The notes: generated by a model from the sequence alone, not told the origin. A DNA stretch of 64,000 nucleotides from Vibrio aerogenes (GCF_024346755.1 NZ_AP024861.1:2480001-2544000), one strand, 5' to 3'. Shown: positions 1 to 9,281, counted from the first letter of the stretch. Translations and numbers: made by a program.

Positions 1-987
1 GTAGTTGTTCACACCTTCAGTCACATCTTCAACATAAGTGGCGGTGATGTTACGGTCCATCGCCCAGAAGTGGTTTTTAATCAGGCTGTCTGAAATCATG
101 TCGTTGGTAATCACGACGTTTTTAAATGCCCATTTGGCATCATCAGCACAAGTCCGGTCACCCCAGATACGGAAGCCGTTATGCTGAATCGTCGTCGTAA
201 CCTGCTTCGCATTCAGCAGGTTCGCACGACAGTTCGGATCGTCGAGTTTAAAATCAACCGGACGACACAGGCCCTGAATGCCGTTAATCGTCTGATTGGA
301 GTTCGACCACCAGAAGCCCAGCGTATTGTGTACACGCGACATCACACCGGCATGGCGTGCTGATGGTGGCTGAATCACTTGTGTACTGGTCGTTGTATCC
401 CAGACGGTATACCATGGGTCAACCACTTCACAACGGCGCTTATTGTAAAGTCCGCGATAAGCCTTCGCTGCTTCATCGGTGGTATTCGGGCCATCCAGAA
501 TTGCATAACCGCGCAGCTTCTCAGCGACTTCAGCTAATTTATCCCCGACGGCTTTATGGCAGGAATATCCTGGCGCAATTAAAATACGGGGCTGGACTTT
601 CACCACCTGATTAGCACTCAATAGTGCTGCAATGCCCTGATAATGACCTGTCTCATCGACAGTATCACTTGCGATGTTCGACATCGTCTTCGCCTGATCC
701 ACGTAGCCATCTGTCATGACTTCTTCTACGCGAACCACCACCACCACGGCACCTGTCTGGTCAAAAATACCGTCAATCGCCTGAGGAAGTGTCCCTCTCG
801 CTCCGAGCTTGGCAGCCTCACGGCGGCTCGCTGCAATCAGGACGGGTTTATTCAGCGGAAACTTAGCTGGGTCCGCATCCGGTGCCGTTCCCACAACACC
901 AATTACGCCACTTTTTACAGTAGTAATCGGACGGGAACCATCATCAATTTCCACGACCTCAGCGCCGTGCATATAGTTTTCTGCCAT
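1..987 (-). CDS. Contractile tail sheath protein, FI-like (partial)
   Basis: An open frame runs on the minus strand from ATG at 987 to the window edge, giving 329 residues with no stop. It begins MAENYMHGAEVVEIDDGSRP and contains the block VVRVEEV near residue 90, WYTVWDTTT near 200, PPSARHAGVMSRVHNTLGFW near 215 and RIWGDRTC near 280. These match the P2 FI / R-pyocin sheath family, whose subunits stack around the tube and contract on infection. The missing C-terminus should hold the inter-subunit handshake strands. The gene is separated from the fibre cluster by a terminator, so it probably starts its own tube and sheath transcript. Family assignment is firm; completeness cannot be judged. 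Confidence 0.9.
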   Translation of the reverse strand, partial: MAENYMHGAEVVEIDDGSRPITTVKSGVIGVVGTAPDADPAKFPLNKPVLIAASRREAAKLGARGTLPQAIDGIFDQTGAVVVVVRVEEVMTDGYVDQAKTMSNIASDTVDETGHYQGIAALLSANQVVKVQPRILIAPGYSCHKAVGDKLAEVAEKLRGYAILDGPNTTDEAAKAYRGLYNKRRCEVVDPWYTVWDTTTSTQVIQPPSARHAGVMSRVHNTLGFWWSNSNQTINGIQGLCRPVDFKLDDPNCRANLLNAKQVTTTIQHNGFRIWGDRTCADDAKWAFKNVVITNDMISDSLIKNHFWAMDRNITATYVEDVTEGVNNY

Positions 988-1012
988 ATCGATATTACTC
1001 TCTCGGTTTATG

Positions 1013-1043
1013 CAAAAAAGGGCGCCTCAGATGAGGAGCCCCG
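1013..1043 (-). terminator. Rho-independent terminator after the fibre cluster
   Basis: On the minus strand a GC-rich stem (GGGGCTCCTC / GAGGCGCCC, one mismatch) with an ATCT loop is followed by six T. It sits between the fibre cluster and the sheath gene and should end the fibre transcript. Confidence 0.75.
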
Positions 1044-1068
1044 ATGGATTAAATAGATTAAGGAAGGA

Positions 1069-1242
1069 CTAACTGACGGAAACGGTTTCTGTCTTCGTGG
1101 TCAGCCCGGTTAATGTGTCGTTGTCGTAAGTCAGTGTGGTGGTCTCGCAACTGCCACGGAAAACCACGTCAACCTGTGTGAGTTTGTGGGTCTCTGAATC
1201 GTATTGATACTGAGTGATGCGCTCAAGAAGGAAGCGGTGGAA
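1069..1242 (-). pseudogene. In-frame 57-codon extension beyond the partner B stop codon
   Basis: Directly after the TAA of the gene ending at 1243, the same minus-strand frame stays open for 57 codons to a TAG at 1069. It begins FHRFLLERITQYQYD, includes VVFRGSC, and ends TETVSVS. The composition looks coding, yet there is no ATG, GTG or TTG start in frame near its beginning. Partner A, the paralogue of the upstream gene, ends QTASVS, so the ending is reminiscent but the body is not shared. It may be the remnant of another tail gene fused at a recombination junction, or a stop-codon readthrough domain. No SD is visible. Confidence 0.45.
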
Positions 1243-1812
1243 TTAACTGTCTGAAGCGGTCGTATCAGAAGCCGTGGTGTTTCGCATCACGTAAACCACC
1301 AGCGGTTTGGAGGTAAAGCGTGGCGTTGCCAGCTCTGCGTTGAGCAGATCGGTGTTGACTTCATAGCGGCCCGAGTCGCGAAAATTCAGCGTGGCCGAGA
1401 ACTCACCATCCTTCACCTGTGCATTGAAATACACGATGTTCCCACTCTCCTGACGAAAAGGCACAATAAAAACTTCATCGTCAGTATCCAGCGTGCCTTT
1501 TAAAGTCATGTCCGTGTCTTCCATCACCGTAATCCGCACCACATCCTGCGCAGCAATATCTTCCGGCTTGCGCACGGTGCCGTTTATTTCAGTGACTGTG
1601 ATGGCTTGGCGGGTATCTTCCGCTTCAGCGGTTTGTTCTGTTGTATCAGCCACCGGCTCGGGTTGGTTGGCCGGGTTCTCTTCGGCGGTTTCCCACCAGG
1701 CAAGCGCTTCGGCTTCGTTTTTCCACGGTTGCAAAGTTTCCGGAATCGCGACCAGATAACCGCCACCAATATCAATCCCGTTGAATTCAGGATTCCATGT
1801 ACCTGTTGTCAT
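1243..1812 (-). CDS. Fibre-associated protein, copy B
   Basis: This 189-residue protein lies directly downstream of fibre B and is about 90 percent identical by eye to the product of 3303-3854. The N-terminus (MTTGTWNPEFNGIDIGGGYL) is followed by an acidic Pro/Glu/Thr-rich linker at about 45-70 and a beta-rich, Ig-like C-terminal half (about 70-175). The tail end carries a repeated TASD motif. A strong GGAGG-type SD precedes the ATG. I do not recognise the family. Its one-to-one pairing with each fibre suggests a fibre chaperone, tip or stabilising subunit, but it lacks clear similarity to lambda Tfa. The function is inference. Confidence 0.7.
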   Translation of the reverse strand: MTTGTWNPEFNGIDIGGGYLVAIPETLQPWKNEAEALAWWETAEENPANQPEPVADTTEQTAEAEDTRQAITVTEINGTVRKPEDIAAQDVVRITVMEDTDMTLKGTLDTDDEVFIVPFRQESGNIVYFNAQVKDGEFSATLNFRDSGRYEVNTDLLNAELATPRFTSKPLVVYVMRNTTASDTTASDS

Positions 1813-1829
1813 TAGAAATTACCTCCTGA

Positions 1830-3236
1830 TTAAAATGCCCGGACGACGGTTTTTTGTGAGTAATAACTGGTAGTACTAGTGTAATAATTACAATTCCCTA
1901 AAGACAGTATTGCTAAGCGATGATAAGGGGATACGGCAACAAGAACAGGCGTATAAATTGGCCTCATCGATGATTTATTACCATATAACCTTTGAGCCGC
2001 TCCGAACTGGCTATTAAATGATAAACACCTTGTATTTTGTGAATCCTCGTAATAGGCACTACACTGAAACACATGTGGAGCCGGAAAAGGCCGGGTACTT
2101 CCGTCAGTATTAGAATAAAAACTATTATTACTGGGCCCCCAGGCAATTACTTCTGCCGTTGTGCTTCCAACTTTACCTGAAACATATCGATTATTTATCA
2201 AGATTCGGTGACATGCGTCAGAAATGTAATTTGAGGAAAAAGGCTCTTCACTTCCACCATGAGGTGCTGATTTCAATGACTCCTGACCAGATTTTCCGCT
2301 GCATCCACCTCCCTGCAAGAAAAGAATAAAGTTTTGCTGTTCAGCCCAATCATTAAAATTCGCTTCTACCAGAAAATTCTTATCGGTATCAGGTTTTGTC
2401 AGATACTGTTTAGCTTCATCATCCCAGACCGTATGCTGAGCATGACCCTGAGAATAACTCCAGAAATTCAGTGTATCCGGCTCCTGATATATACGTCCAC
2501 CAGAAAGAGGGATGCTCCCGTCAGCAAGAGTCAGTAAAGGCATCACATCAAAAAATTTCAGTGAGGTTGAGGTCATCTTCGCTAATCGAACACCAGCATA
2601 TGTTTTCATGAATTGAAAAGACTCACTGGCATTTCCGGAGATTCGTTTCTTAGTTGCTTTAATACCGGAGCGATTACCCTGAGCATCAACTTTTACTGTG
2701 CAATCATGACTCAAGTAATCCGTACCTGAACCAAAACCGATATAAGCATAGAAACACTTTTCATCGTCATCAAACAATGAAACTACAGTTTGAGGCAATG
2801 ACTGGCTTATGCCTTTAGTATCTGTTCTGCCGCCCTTAGTCAAATAAAACAAATCAGCTCCGTTCCAGTTAAACGCCAGTGCTGGCGTTGCCGGTGCCCC
2901 TTCCCGCATGACTGCCGGGAGATTCCCTAAGGTATTATCCAGCCCGGTTTTAATGTTGCCAAACGAAGTTTTAATCTCATTAATCTGCGGCAGCAGCTTG
3001 AGATAATCGGCATTCTCCTGCAATGAGACTTTGGCGCTATCCAGTGCGGATGTTGCGGTACCGAGATGTTTTTCGGCGACGGCGATCAGTGCCGTTTCCA
3101 GCTTGGTGCTTTTCGATAACAGCGCAATGGCTTCAGCCACCATGGATTGCTCTTCTGCGGTCAATGGCGCATCGCTGGCCATTTTAGCCACCAGATCATC
3201 GACCATGACCTGTACGGCATTTGAAATAGTTGACAT
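1830..3236 (-). CDS. Tail fibre/receptor-binding protein, copy B
   Basis: The gene encodes 468 residues from the ATG at 3236 (MSTISNAVQVMVDD); an upstream in-frame start at 3260 is possible. The first ~130 residues are helical, with heptad-like segments (LTAEEQSMVAEAIALLSKST, INEIKTSFGNIKTGLDNTLG), and are almost identical to fibre A. The rest diverges strongly, except for a shared block (IYQEPDTL.FWSYSQGHAQHT, about 250-270) and the last residues (YHRLAILSLG, QKTVVRAF). A conserved anchor with a variable distal part is typical of fibres that attach by the N-terminus and bind receptor with the C-terminus. The SD of this copy is weaker than that of copy A. Confidence 0.75.
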   Translation of the reverse strand: MSTISNAVQVMVDDLVAKMASDAPLTAEEQSMVAEAIALLSKSTKLETALIAVAEKHLGTATSALDSAKVSLQENADYLKLLPQINEIKTSFGNIKTGLDNTLGNLPAVMREGAPATPALAFNWNGADLFYLTKGGRTDTKGISQSLPQTVVSLFDDDEKCFYAYIGFGSGTDYLSHDCTVKVDAQGNRSGIKATKKRISGNASESFQFMKTYAGVRLAKMTSTSLKFFDVMPLLTLADGSIPLSGGRIYQEPDTLNFWSYSQGHAQHTVWDDEAKQYLTKPDTDKNFLVEANFNDWAEQQNFILFLQGGGCSGKSGQESLKSAPHGGSEEPFSSNYISDACHRILINNRYVSGKVGSTTAEVIAWGPSNNSFYSNTDGSTRPFPAPHVFQCSAYYEDSQNTRCLSFNSQFGAAQRLYGNKSSMRPIYTPVLVAVSPYHRLAILSLGNCNYYTSTTSYYSQKTVVRAF

Positions 3237-3302
3237 AATATCTTTGAATACCTCTATCACCGCTGAATGTATAGATTCAGCCGTTCATCGTAGATATGAA
3301 AA

Positions 3303-3854
3303 TTAACTGACAGACGCCGTTTGACGCATCACGTAAACCACCAACGGTTTGGAAGTAAAGCGTGGCGTTGCCAGCTCTGCGTTGAGCAGATCGGTGTTGA
3401 CTTCATAGCGGCCCGAATCGCGGAAATTCAGCGTGGCCGAAAACTCGCCATCCTTCACCTGCGCATTGAAATATACCAAAGGTCCGCCATCCTGACGAAA
3501 AGGCACAATAAAGGCTTCATCATCAATATCCAGCGTACCTTTTAAAGTGATATCTGTGTCTTCCACCGCTGTAATCCGCACCACATCCTGCACAGCAATA
3601 TCTTCCGGCTTGCGCACGGTGCCGTTTATTTCAGTGACTGTGATAGCTTTGCGGGTATCTTCCGCTTCAGCGGTTTCTTCTGTTGTATCAGCCACCGGCT
3701 CGGGTTGGTTAGCCGGGTTCTCTTCGGCAGTTTCCCACCAGGCGAGCGCTTCGGCTTCATTTTTCCACGGTTGCAGTGTTTCCGGGCTTGCGACCAGATA
3801 ACCGCCACCAATATCAATCCCGTTGACTTCAGGATGCCATGTTCCAGTTGTCAT
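3303..3854 (-). CDS. Fibre-associated protein, copy A
   Basis: This 183-residue protein is a paralogue of the 1243-1812 product and differs at scattered positions and at the C-terminus (VYVMRQTASVS). It has the same layout: a conserved GGGYLVA segment, an acidic linker, then a beta-rich domain ending NFRDSGRYEVNTDLLNAELA. The SD AGGAGGAAAT precedes the ATG. It lies 17 bp downstream of fibre A in the same transcript. The gene was probably copied together with the fibre gene as one module. No enzymatic motif is visible, and the role in fibre assembly is inferred from position only. Confidence 0.7.
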   Translation of the reverse strand: MTTGTWHPEVNGIDIGGGYLVASPETLQPWKNEAEALAWWETAEENPANQPEPVADTTEETAEAEDTRKAITVTEINGTVRKPEDIAVQDVVRITAVEDTDITLKGTLDIDDEAFIVPFRQDGGPLVYFNAQVKDGEFSATLNFRDSGRYEVNTDLLNAELATPRFTSKPLVVYVMRQTASVS

Positions 3855-3871
3855 TGATTATTTCCTCCTGA

Positions 3872-5251
3872 TTAGAATGCCCGGACGACGGTTTTTTGGT
3901 TGCAAGATGACCCATTTCTACTCCCAAGGGATAAAAAGGCCACCCGGTGATATGGTGAAACAGCAATCAGTGCTGGCAAATAAATATCGACCATTGTAGT
4001 GCCATTCAAACCTTGAGCTGGTCCTATTTGACCAGAAAACGACATATAAGCACCGCTGGCACTATCCAGATAATGACTACTGCACTGCGCAATATGTGCC
4101 CTCGGATAATTAAATTTGGTAGAAGAACCTGCACCAATATTTATTACATTACTATTCCCTACCCCAAAAGAAATGGCTTCTCCGGATGTAATGCTTAACT
4201 GGTTAAATTGATACTGCCCATTCATTAAAGTCATGTGTTTATGGAACAGTGGCCTTGAGAACCCGTAGACGGACGATTGATTAAGAGCACCTAAGTGGGT
4301 TGAAGAGCTCCCATGACTCCCATAACTCACCGTGAACTGGGTATAACCTTGTTCTCCGGCCCATTGGTTAAACACCCCTTCATTCAGAAAGTCTTTACTG
4401 GTATCTGGTTTAGTCAGATAAACTTGTGCTTGCGCATCCCAGGTCGTATGTTGCGCGTGCCCCTGAGAATAACTCCAAAAGCTTAATGTATCCGGCTCCT
4501 GATAAATTTTTCCGCCGGTGAGCGGGATGCTCGCTGATTCTTCTGCCAGCGAAGGCATCACACCAAAAAACGTCAGTGCAGTATTGGTCATTTTAGCCAA
4601 CTGCACACCCCGAATTGTTTTGATTAGCAGAAAGTATTCAGAGGAACTGGCAGAAATACGCTTCGATCCGGCATTCGCACTGGTGATATTGCCTTTGGCA
4701 TCGACTTTTACAGCAAAATCTTTGCTGTAATACTTTGTTCCGTTGCCAAAACCAGCGTAAACATAAAAACACTTTTCAGCATCATCAAACAAAGACGTCA
4801 CAGTCACAGGTGATGATTCCAGTAGTGAAGTATTTGCAGAATTAGAGGCATTTGTCAGCGTGGCAATCTCCGCTCCGTTCCAGTTAAACGCCAGTGCTGG
4901 CGTTGCTGGTGCGCCTTCCCGCATGACTGCCGGGAAATTCCCTAAGGTATTATCCAGCCCGGTTTTAATGTTGCCAAACGAAGTTTTAATCTCATTAATC
5001 TGCGGCAGCAGTTTGAGATAATCGGCATTCTCCTGCAATGAGACTTTAGCGCTATCCAGTGCGGATGTTGCGGTATCGAGATGTTTTTCGGCGACGGCGA
5101 TCAGTGCCGTTTCCAGCGTGGTACTTTTTGACAAAAGCGCAACCGATTCTGCCACCATCGATTGCTCTTCCGGCGTCAACGGTGTATTGCTGGCCATTTT
5201 AGCCACCAGATTATCGACCATGACCTGCACGGCATTTGAAATAGTTGACAT
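3872..5251 (-). CDS. Tail fibre/receptor-binding protein, copy A
   Basis: The gene encodes 459 residues from the ATG at 5251, which has an excellent SD (AGAGGAAATT); the longer reading from 5275 is less likely. The N-terminal ~130 residues are nearly identical to fibre B. The central and distal parts (about 135-440) differ, rich in Ser, Asn, Tyr and Gly as expected for a beta-structured receptor-binding region. The C-terminus QKTVVRAF is identical to fibre B. It is the promoter-proximal member of the duplicated fibre pair. Confidence 0.75.
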   Translation of the reverse strand: MSTISNAVQVMVDNLVAKMASNTPLTPEEQSMVAESVALLSKSTTLETALIAVAEKHLDTATSALDSAKVSLQENADYLKLLPQINEIKTSFGNIKTGLDNTLGNFPAVMREGAPATPALAFNWNGAEIATLTNASNSANTSLLESSPVTVTSLFDDAEKCFYVYAGFGNGTKYYSKDFAVKVDAKGNITSANAGSKRISASSSEYFLLIKTIRGVQLAKMTNTALTFFGVMPSLAEESASIPLTGGKIYQEPDTLSFWSYSQGHAQHTTWDAQAQVYLTKPDTSKDFLNEGVFNQWAGEQGYTQFTVSYGSHGSSSTHLGALNQSSVYGFSRPLFHKHMTLMNGQYQFNQLSITSGEAISFGVGNSNVINIGAGSSTKFNYPRAHIAQCSSHYLDSASGAYMSFSGQIGPAQGLNGTTMVDIYLPALIAVSPYHRVAFLSLGSRNGSSCNQKTVVRAF

Positions 5252-5328
5252 AATTTCCTCTGATGTACCCGTCACAGCTGAAGCAATCGCCTCAGCCGTC
5301 CCGGATATCCATTGAAAAGAAAAAAGAA

Positions 5329-5517
5329 TTAACCCAGCAGCGCATCGAGACGCAGGCGTCTCACACGGTGCTTAAGCTTGTGAAGTTGCTGTTGGTGCTG
5401 GTCAACATCGGCATCGACGTCGGTGATGGCCTGAGCGATCCGCCCAACGTCATCCTGCAAAAAATTGTCCGGCACTGGCACCGGATAATTCCGGTGCGGG
5501 GTGCGTGAGTCTTGCAT
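5329..5517 (-). CDS. Small coiled-coil tail protein
   Basis: The product is 62 residues long. After a Pro-rich N-terminus (PHRNYPVPVPDNFLQDD) it has heptad-like sequence (VGRIAQAITDVDADVDQHQQ) and a basic end (LKHRVRRLRLDALLG). A GAGGTGAGCA SD precedes the ATG, and the gene lies 13 bp after the preceding tail gene. It could be a trimeric linker between the DUF4815-type protein and the fibre. No family was recognised. Confidence 0.6.
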   Translation of the reverse strand: MQDSRTPHRNYPVPVPDNFLQDDVGRIAQAITDVDADVDQHQQQLHKLKHRVRRLRLDALLG

Positions 5518-5530
5518 TGCTCACCTCAGT

Positions 5531-6724
5531 TTATTTGGTGGTGATCATCCGCAGAGAGCGGACTCTTGGCCGGTTTGCAGCATTGCCTTTCAGCACCAGT
5601 TTGGTGCGAATCGTCGGGCTGGTGACACCTTCCAAAATATACTGATGTGCCTGAAAACCATCATCTGCCGCGCTTGTGGCATGCAAGTCAACCTTTTGCC
5701 ATTCACCATTGACTTCAATGTAAGTGTCCACGTCAGCATCCCCGGTAAGTAAGGCTTCAAAGGTGACAATCGCTTTGACATCCGTACCGCCGGGAATCGC
5801 GCGTGAAATATAGTCTGCTGTTTGCTGAACCGTTGCTGTCACGGCCTGGACATTTTCATACAGCACCGGGCTGCGCAACGCGGTACCCGATAGTTTTGCC
5901 TGTAATTTAATTTTTCCGGTTTGTTCAGATGCCAGACTCATTGACTCGCCTTCAAGCAATTGGTAAGTCACACCATTTGTATCTGTCATATTCAGAGAAA
6001 GATCAGTATCACTTGCCGGACGTTCAACCACAGAAATAGCTTTAAATTCCGTCATATTAGTGACATCAAATTCTCCCAGCTCAACGGTTTTGTCTGTTTC
6101 GGTGAATCTCGCACCTAATAAACGAAAAGTCAGATCTTTATTCTGATGTGACGTCCAGGTACTCGCGTTACTGGACGAGAGCAAAACACCGACCTGATAA
6201 GGCTGGCTGGTGACCCAGCTCTGATTGACTTTATCAAATTTGCCTAATTCGGAAATAGCCACTTCGTGGTCAGCGCCATCAGTCAATACCACAATGGCAT
6301 ATTCCTGATCAGCATCCAGATACACCGGCGTAAATGTAAATCGTGTTGCACTACCGTTTGTCAGAATGTCATCGCTGCTCATAATAGATTCAGCAACGAC
6401 TGTCTGAGTCGGTAATCCGGTTGCTGTTTCACGAATTTGTACCCGGACTTCTTCCGGCCCCTTATTTTTGAACCAGAGGTCAACACCACCTATATGACGG
6501 GCAGTACTCAGGGTAAACGTTTGTGCCAGTGGATCAACGCGATAAGTGTAGTAGTTATAAACTCTGCGCAGCGTTTTGTATTCAATTGTGCCGGAGCCAG
6601 TGTATGTGGCACTGGCTGAACTACCACCTTTTCCTTTAAATTCAACCAGCTTAGTCCCGACTGGCACATTAGCCGGGATATAAAATCTGCCTGTAACTTT
6701 ACCGTTACTGTCTGCCTTTATCAT
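5531..6724 (-). CDS. Baseplate/tail structural protein, distal DUF4815-associated part
   Basis: This 397-residue protein starts inside what looks like a domain (MIKADSNGKVTGRFYIPANV), followed by a Gly-rich stretch and the motif RVDPLAQTFTL near residue 65. The rest is beta-rich. In relatives I remember, this sequence follows the DUF4815 region within a single long polypeptide; here it is a separate gene. The start overlaps the upstream stop as ATGA, with GGAG seven bases before it, so translation is coupled. Its likely place is the baseplate periphery, near the fibre attachment site. Confidence 0.7.
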   Translation of the reverse strand: MIKADSNGKVTGRFYIPANVPVGTKLVEFKGKGGSSASATYTGSGTIEYKTLRRVYNYYTYRVDPLAQTFTLSTARHIGGVDLWFKNKGPEEVRVQIRETATGLPTQTVVAESIMSSDDILTNGSATRFTFTPVYLDADQEYAIVVLTDGADHEVAISELGKFDKVNQSWVTSQPYQVGVLLSSSNASTWTSHQNKDLTFRLLGARFTETDKTVELGEFDVTNMTEFKAISVVERPASDTDLSLNMTDTNGVTYQLLEGESMSLASEQTGKIKLQAKLSGTALRSPVLYENVQAVTATVQQTADYISRAIPGGTDVKAIVTFEALLTGDADVDTYIEVNGEWQKVDLHATSAADDGFQAHQYILEGVTSPTIRTKLVLKGNAANRPRVRSLRMITTK

Positions 6725-8787
6725 TTCAATACTCCAATTGCCGCCCCGTCAAAATAGACATGCTCAAGTTCTTCTCCCGGCCCAAACCCAGAGAGTTCGA
6801 ACCGGACATAGCGTTGTCTCAAATATTGGCTACTAACTTTTTCATCGGATAAGACCTGGGTATATGAGGACGTCCAACCATTTCTCCAGCCACCAAACCA
6901 CCGGCCCCGGTACCATCTCCAACCCCAGCCATTGCGCCAGAATCTGGACAGATAAACCCAGCGGGAAACGGAACTCTTCCATATATATTTCTTTTCAACC
7001 CAGTAATCGACACTTGGCGTCAGCTTCGCTTTCGCCGGAATTGGTTCAAATGCCTGATATGGGTTCACTTTCATCTGACCGGTTTGTATGATTTGCTCGA
7101 TAACCGGCTCTAATTCATAGTCCAGTGTCAGAGCTGACTGACTTTCTGGCAGTACGAAGTCAAATACATTGACATTGTCAACTGGCAGAATCAGCTCGCC
7201 ATCAATAATGGCTGCAGTCTGTGATTCGCCCTGATCCCTTAAATCATCATCAAGGAAAGGGTCAACAAATACACCGTATTTCGATGCGGACTCTTCTGCC
7301 GTTGCATTGTTACGTAAGCGTTCAAGTGCCAATAATTGATATAAATCGTCAATTTGTGACTGCATGTCGCCTAATTTTGCCATGGACACTGACCGGACAG
7401 CCTGATCAGTCACCGAAACATCCGTATTCGTATCTGTAGCTGTCGTCCAATTCTGTGTCACATGAGCCAACAGCAGCTGATTATCCGGAATCGCTGGTGC
7501 AGAGGGCGTGTAGGCATTTGGAATTCCCTTCACCCGGAGAATTGTGCCTGAACGATCCAAAGTCAATGCATCAATCCGCGGCATTTTCCACTGATAATTA
7601 ACCCTGACAAGGGAATCAGACACCAGACCACTCACAGTAAAACCTGTATCATCAGCCGTTACAGGAATAGATTTTTCATATTGATAGACAACAGTATAGG
7701 TCGAACCTGTAGCTGGCTCAGAGCCTGGGCGGCTCCAGTCAATTTGATTACCTAACAAGGCAAAATCACCCGAGGTATCGGTTGGTTTTCCTTGGGTATA
7801 TACCGTATCCCCTTGTTTTACTGATATTACTTTCAGTACGGAAGTGTTGCCTAATGCATCTCTCACCCCGACTGTTGTTCCATGTTTCACAGTTTCAGAA
7901 ATTTCAACCGTTCCATAGACTTTATCAATGCTGTAAATAGGGCTCAGCGCGGTGTTAATCCGCATTTTGCCTTCCGGGTCAGGTGAAAAAATATGCGGTT
8001 CAGATTCTATGGTCTGCAAATCCGGATCAACCGGGAAGGTTTTTCGGATCGCTGTTGGGTATTCGATCTCATATCCGAGAATATGCGCTTTCCCTTCCGC
8101 AATACTGAAGACCTGTTTCTTACCGGCATCACCGAGATCTTCCTCGGTCCGGTAGGAAGCATACATTCCATCCACGACATAGTTACCACCGTTGGATTCA
8201 CGGTCATAGCGTGCCAGCGCCACATTCACGCTATCGAGTTGCGGCGGTGTGGTGTTGACAACCAGTGCACCATTATCCACTTTATATACCGGGTAGAAGT
8301 TGCCTTCATTGCTGTCAGCCGCTAAACCCCAGGTACAGGTGACTTTCAATCGCGCTGAACCGGCTTCACCGTAGTTATGTGTGCCTTGTGCCGGGTCTCG
8401 CAATGCGGGGGCTTCGAGCTCCGTCACTACAGTTTCAGTGAACCGGGCGCCAATATCCAGAATCTGATCGACCGGAATGGTTAATGTTGCTGGTTGCAGG
8501 GTGCGAACCTGACCACGGAGATAGATCTTGGCTGCACCCAGCGTCACCTTGCCGTCTTCTCCGACGATGATTTCACCACCGGAAACCACATCGCCATCTT
8601 TTAAAATCGCGTCTGCCACGCCCTGGACATGGCTAAACACTTGCGCCTGCATGTCATTCAGCTCTGCAGACTGCAGGCCCTTCCCGGCCCGGAATAATAG
8701 TTTCTCGTAACCATCATCCGCGTCAAAGCGCCCATAATAATCCTGCAGGTAATCTGCCGGATTTAATCGTTCATTCTTATCTTGCAT
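6721..8787 (-). CDS. DUF4815-domain tail protein
   Basis: The gene encodes 688 residues from the ATG at 8787 (MQDKNERLNPADYLQDYYGR), which has GGGAG five bases upstream; an in-frame ATG at 8799 overlaps the previous stop. The N-terminal pattern DYYGRFDADDGYEKLLFRAG, followed by LQSAELNDMQ, is what I associate with DUF4815 proteins of contractile-tailed phages. The C-terminal region is unusual: a Trp/Arg/Gly-rich patch (FWRNGWGWRWYRGRWFGGW) about 65 residues from the end. Position suggests a peripheral baseplate or fibre-socket role. Confidence 0.7.
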   Translation of the reverse strand: MQDKNERLNPADYLQDYYGRFDADDGYEKLLFRAGKGLQSAELNDMQAQVFSHVQGVADAILKDGDVVSGGEIIVGEDGKVTLGAAKIYLRGQVRTLQPATLTIPVDQILDIGARFTETVVTELEAPALRDPAQGTHNYGEAGSARLKVTCTWGLAADSNEGNFYPVYKVDNGALVVNTTPPQLDSVNVALARYDRESNGGNYVVDGMYASYRTEEDLGDAGKKQVFSIAEGKAHILGYEIEYPTAIRKTFPVDPDLQTIESEPHIFSPDPEGKMRINTALSPIYSIDKVYGTVEISETVKHGTTVGVRDALGNTSVLKVISVKQGDTVYTQGKPTDTSGDFALLGNQIDWSRPGSEPATGSTYTVVYQYEKSIPVTADDTGFTVSGLVSDSLVRVNYQWKMPRIDALTLDRSGTILRVKGIPNAYTPSAPAIPDNQLLLAHVTQNWTTATDTNTDVSVTDQAVRSVSMAKLGDMQSQIDDLYQLLALERLRNNATAEESASKYGVFVDPFLDDDLRDQGESQTAAIIDGELILPVDNVNVFDFVLPESQSALTLDYELEPVIEQIIQTGQMKVNPYQAFEPIPAKAKLTPSVDYWVEKKYIWKSSVSRWVYLSRFWRNGWGWRWYRGRWFGGWRNGWTSSYTQVLSDEKVSSQYLRQRYVRFELSGFGPGEELEHVYFDGAAIGVLK

Positions 8788-8798
8788 GTTCGCTCCCA

Positions 8799-9281
8799 TC
8801 AGAACGTAATCACAAATTCAAAGGTTTCACGGACACCGATATCGCGGTACAGCGGTTTCCGGTATTCCAGCAATAACAAAGTGCCGTCTTTGTCCAGTTC
8901 TTCCGGTTTGAAATAAAACTGTCCGGCCGGGGTATCAGCCTTCGGCGTAGTTCCCACCATCACACCAACTTCGCGCAGCGTTTCACCCTGTGCGTCTTCA
9001 AAATCGAAACGGAATTCACAGAACAGGTGATTGGTTGGTGTATCCGAGAGTTTGAACCGGCCAGAGGTCACAACAATTTCTCCGTCCGGATCCGGTTCAC
9101 AAAATAAAACCCGGGATGATTTCCGGAAGCCGACGGTATCAACAAGTGCCGTACTGGTTACCGGTTCTGATGGCGGGGTTTCTTCCCACGCGGATTCACC
9201 GCGTCCCCATGCCATGAATACAGGCTGAGCTGCAATTGACTGTGCAATCGCAGTCCGGCCTGATTTAGTTAAAATGGCCAC
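8799..9281 (-). CDS. Small tail/baseplate protein upstream of DUF4815 gene
   Basis: This 160-residue protein begins MAILTKSGRTAIAQSIAAQP and ends REVGVMVGTTPKAD...VRETFEFVITF. The start resembles the N-terminal part of phage tail-collar and fibre proteins. It overlaps the downstream gene by one base (TGATG) and opens the transcript after the terminator at 9352-9376. A structural role in fibre attachment is likely from position. No catalytic motif is seen. Confidence 0.65.
   Translation of the reverse strand: MAILTKSGRTAIAQSIAAQPVFMAWGRGESAWEETPPSEPVTSTALVDTVGFRKSSRVLFCEPDPDGEIVVTSGRFKLSDTPTNHLFCEFRFDFEDAQGETLREVGVMVGTTPKADTPAGQFYFKPEELDKDGTLLLLEYRKPLYRDIGVRETFEFVITF

Noticed and set aside
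6718..6727. Programmed frameshift joining the two DUF4815-region genes
   Set aside because: No slippery heptamer lies at the junction, and the downstream gene has its own ATG with GGAG at good spacing, so coupled reinitiation explains it.
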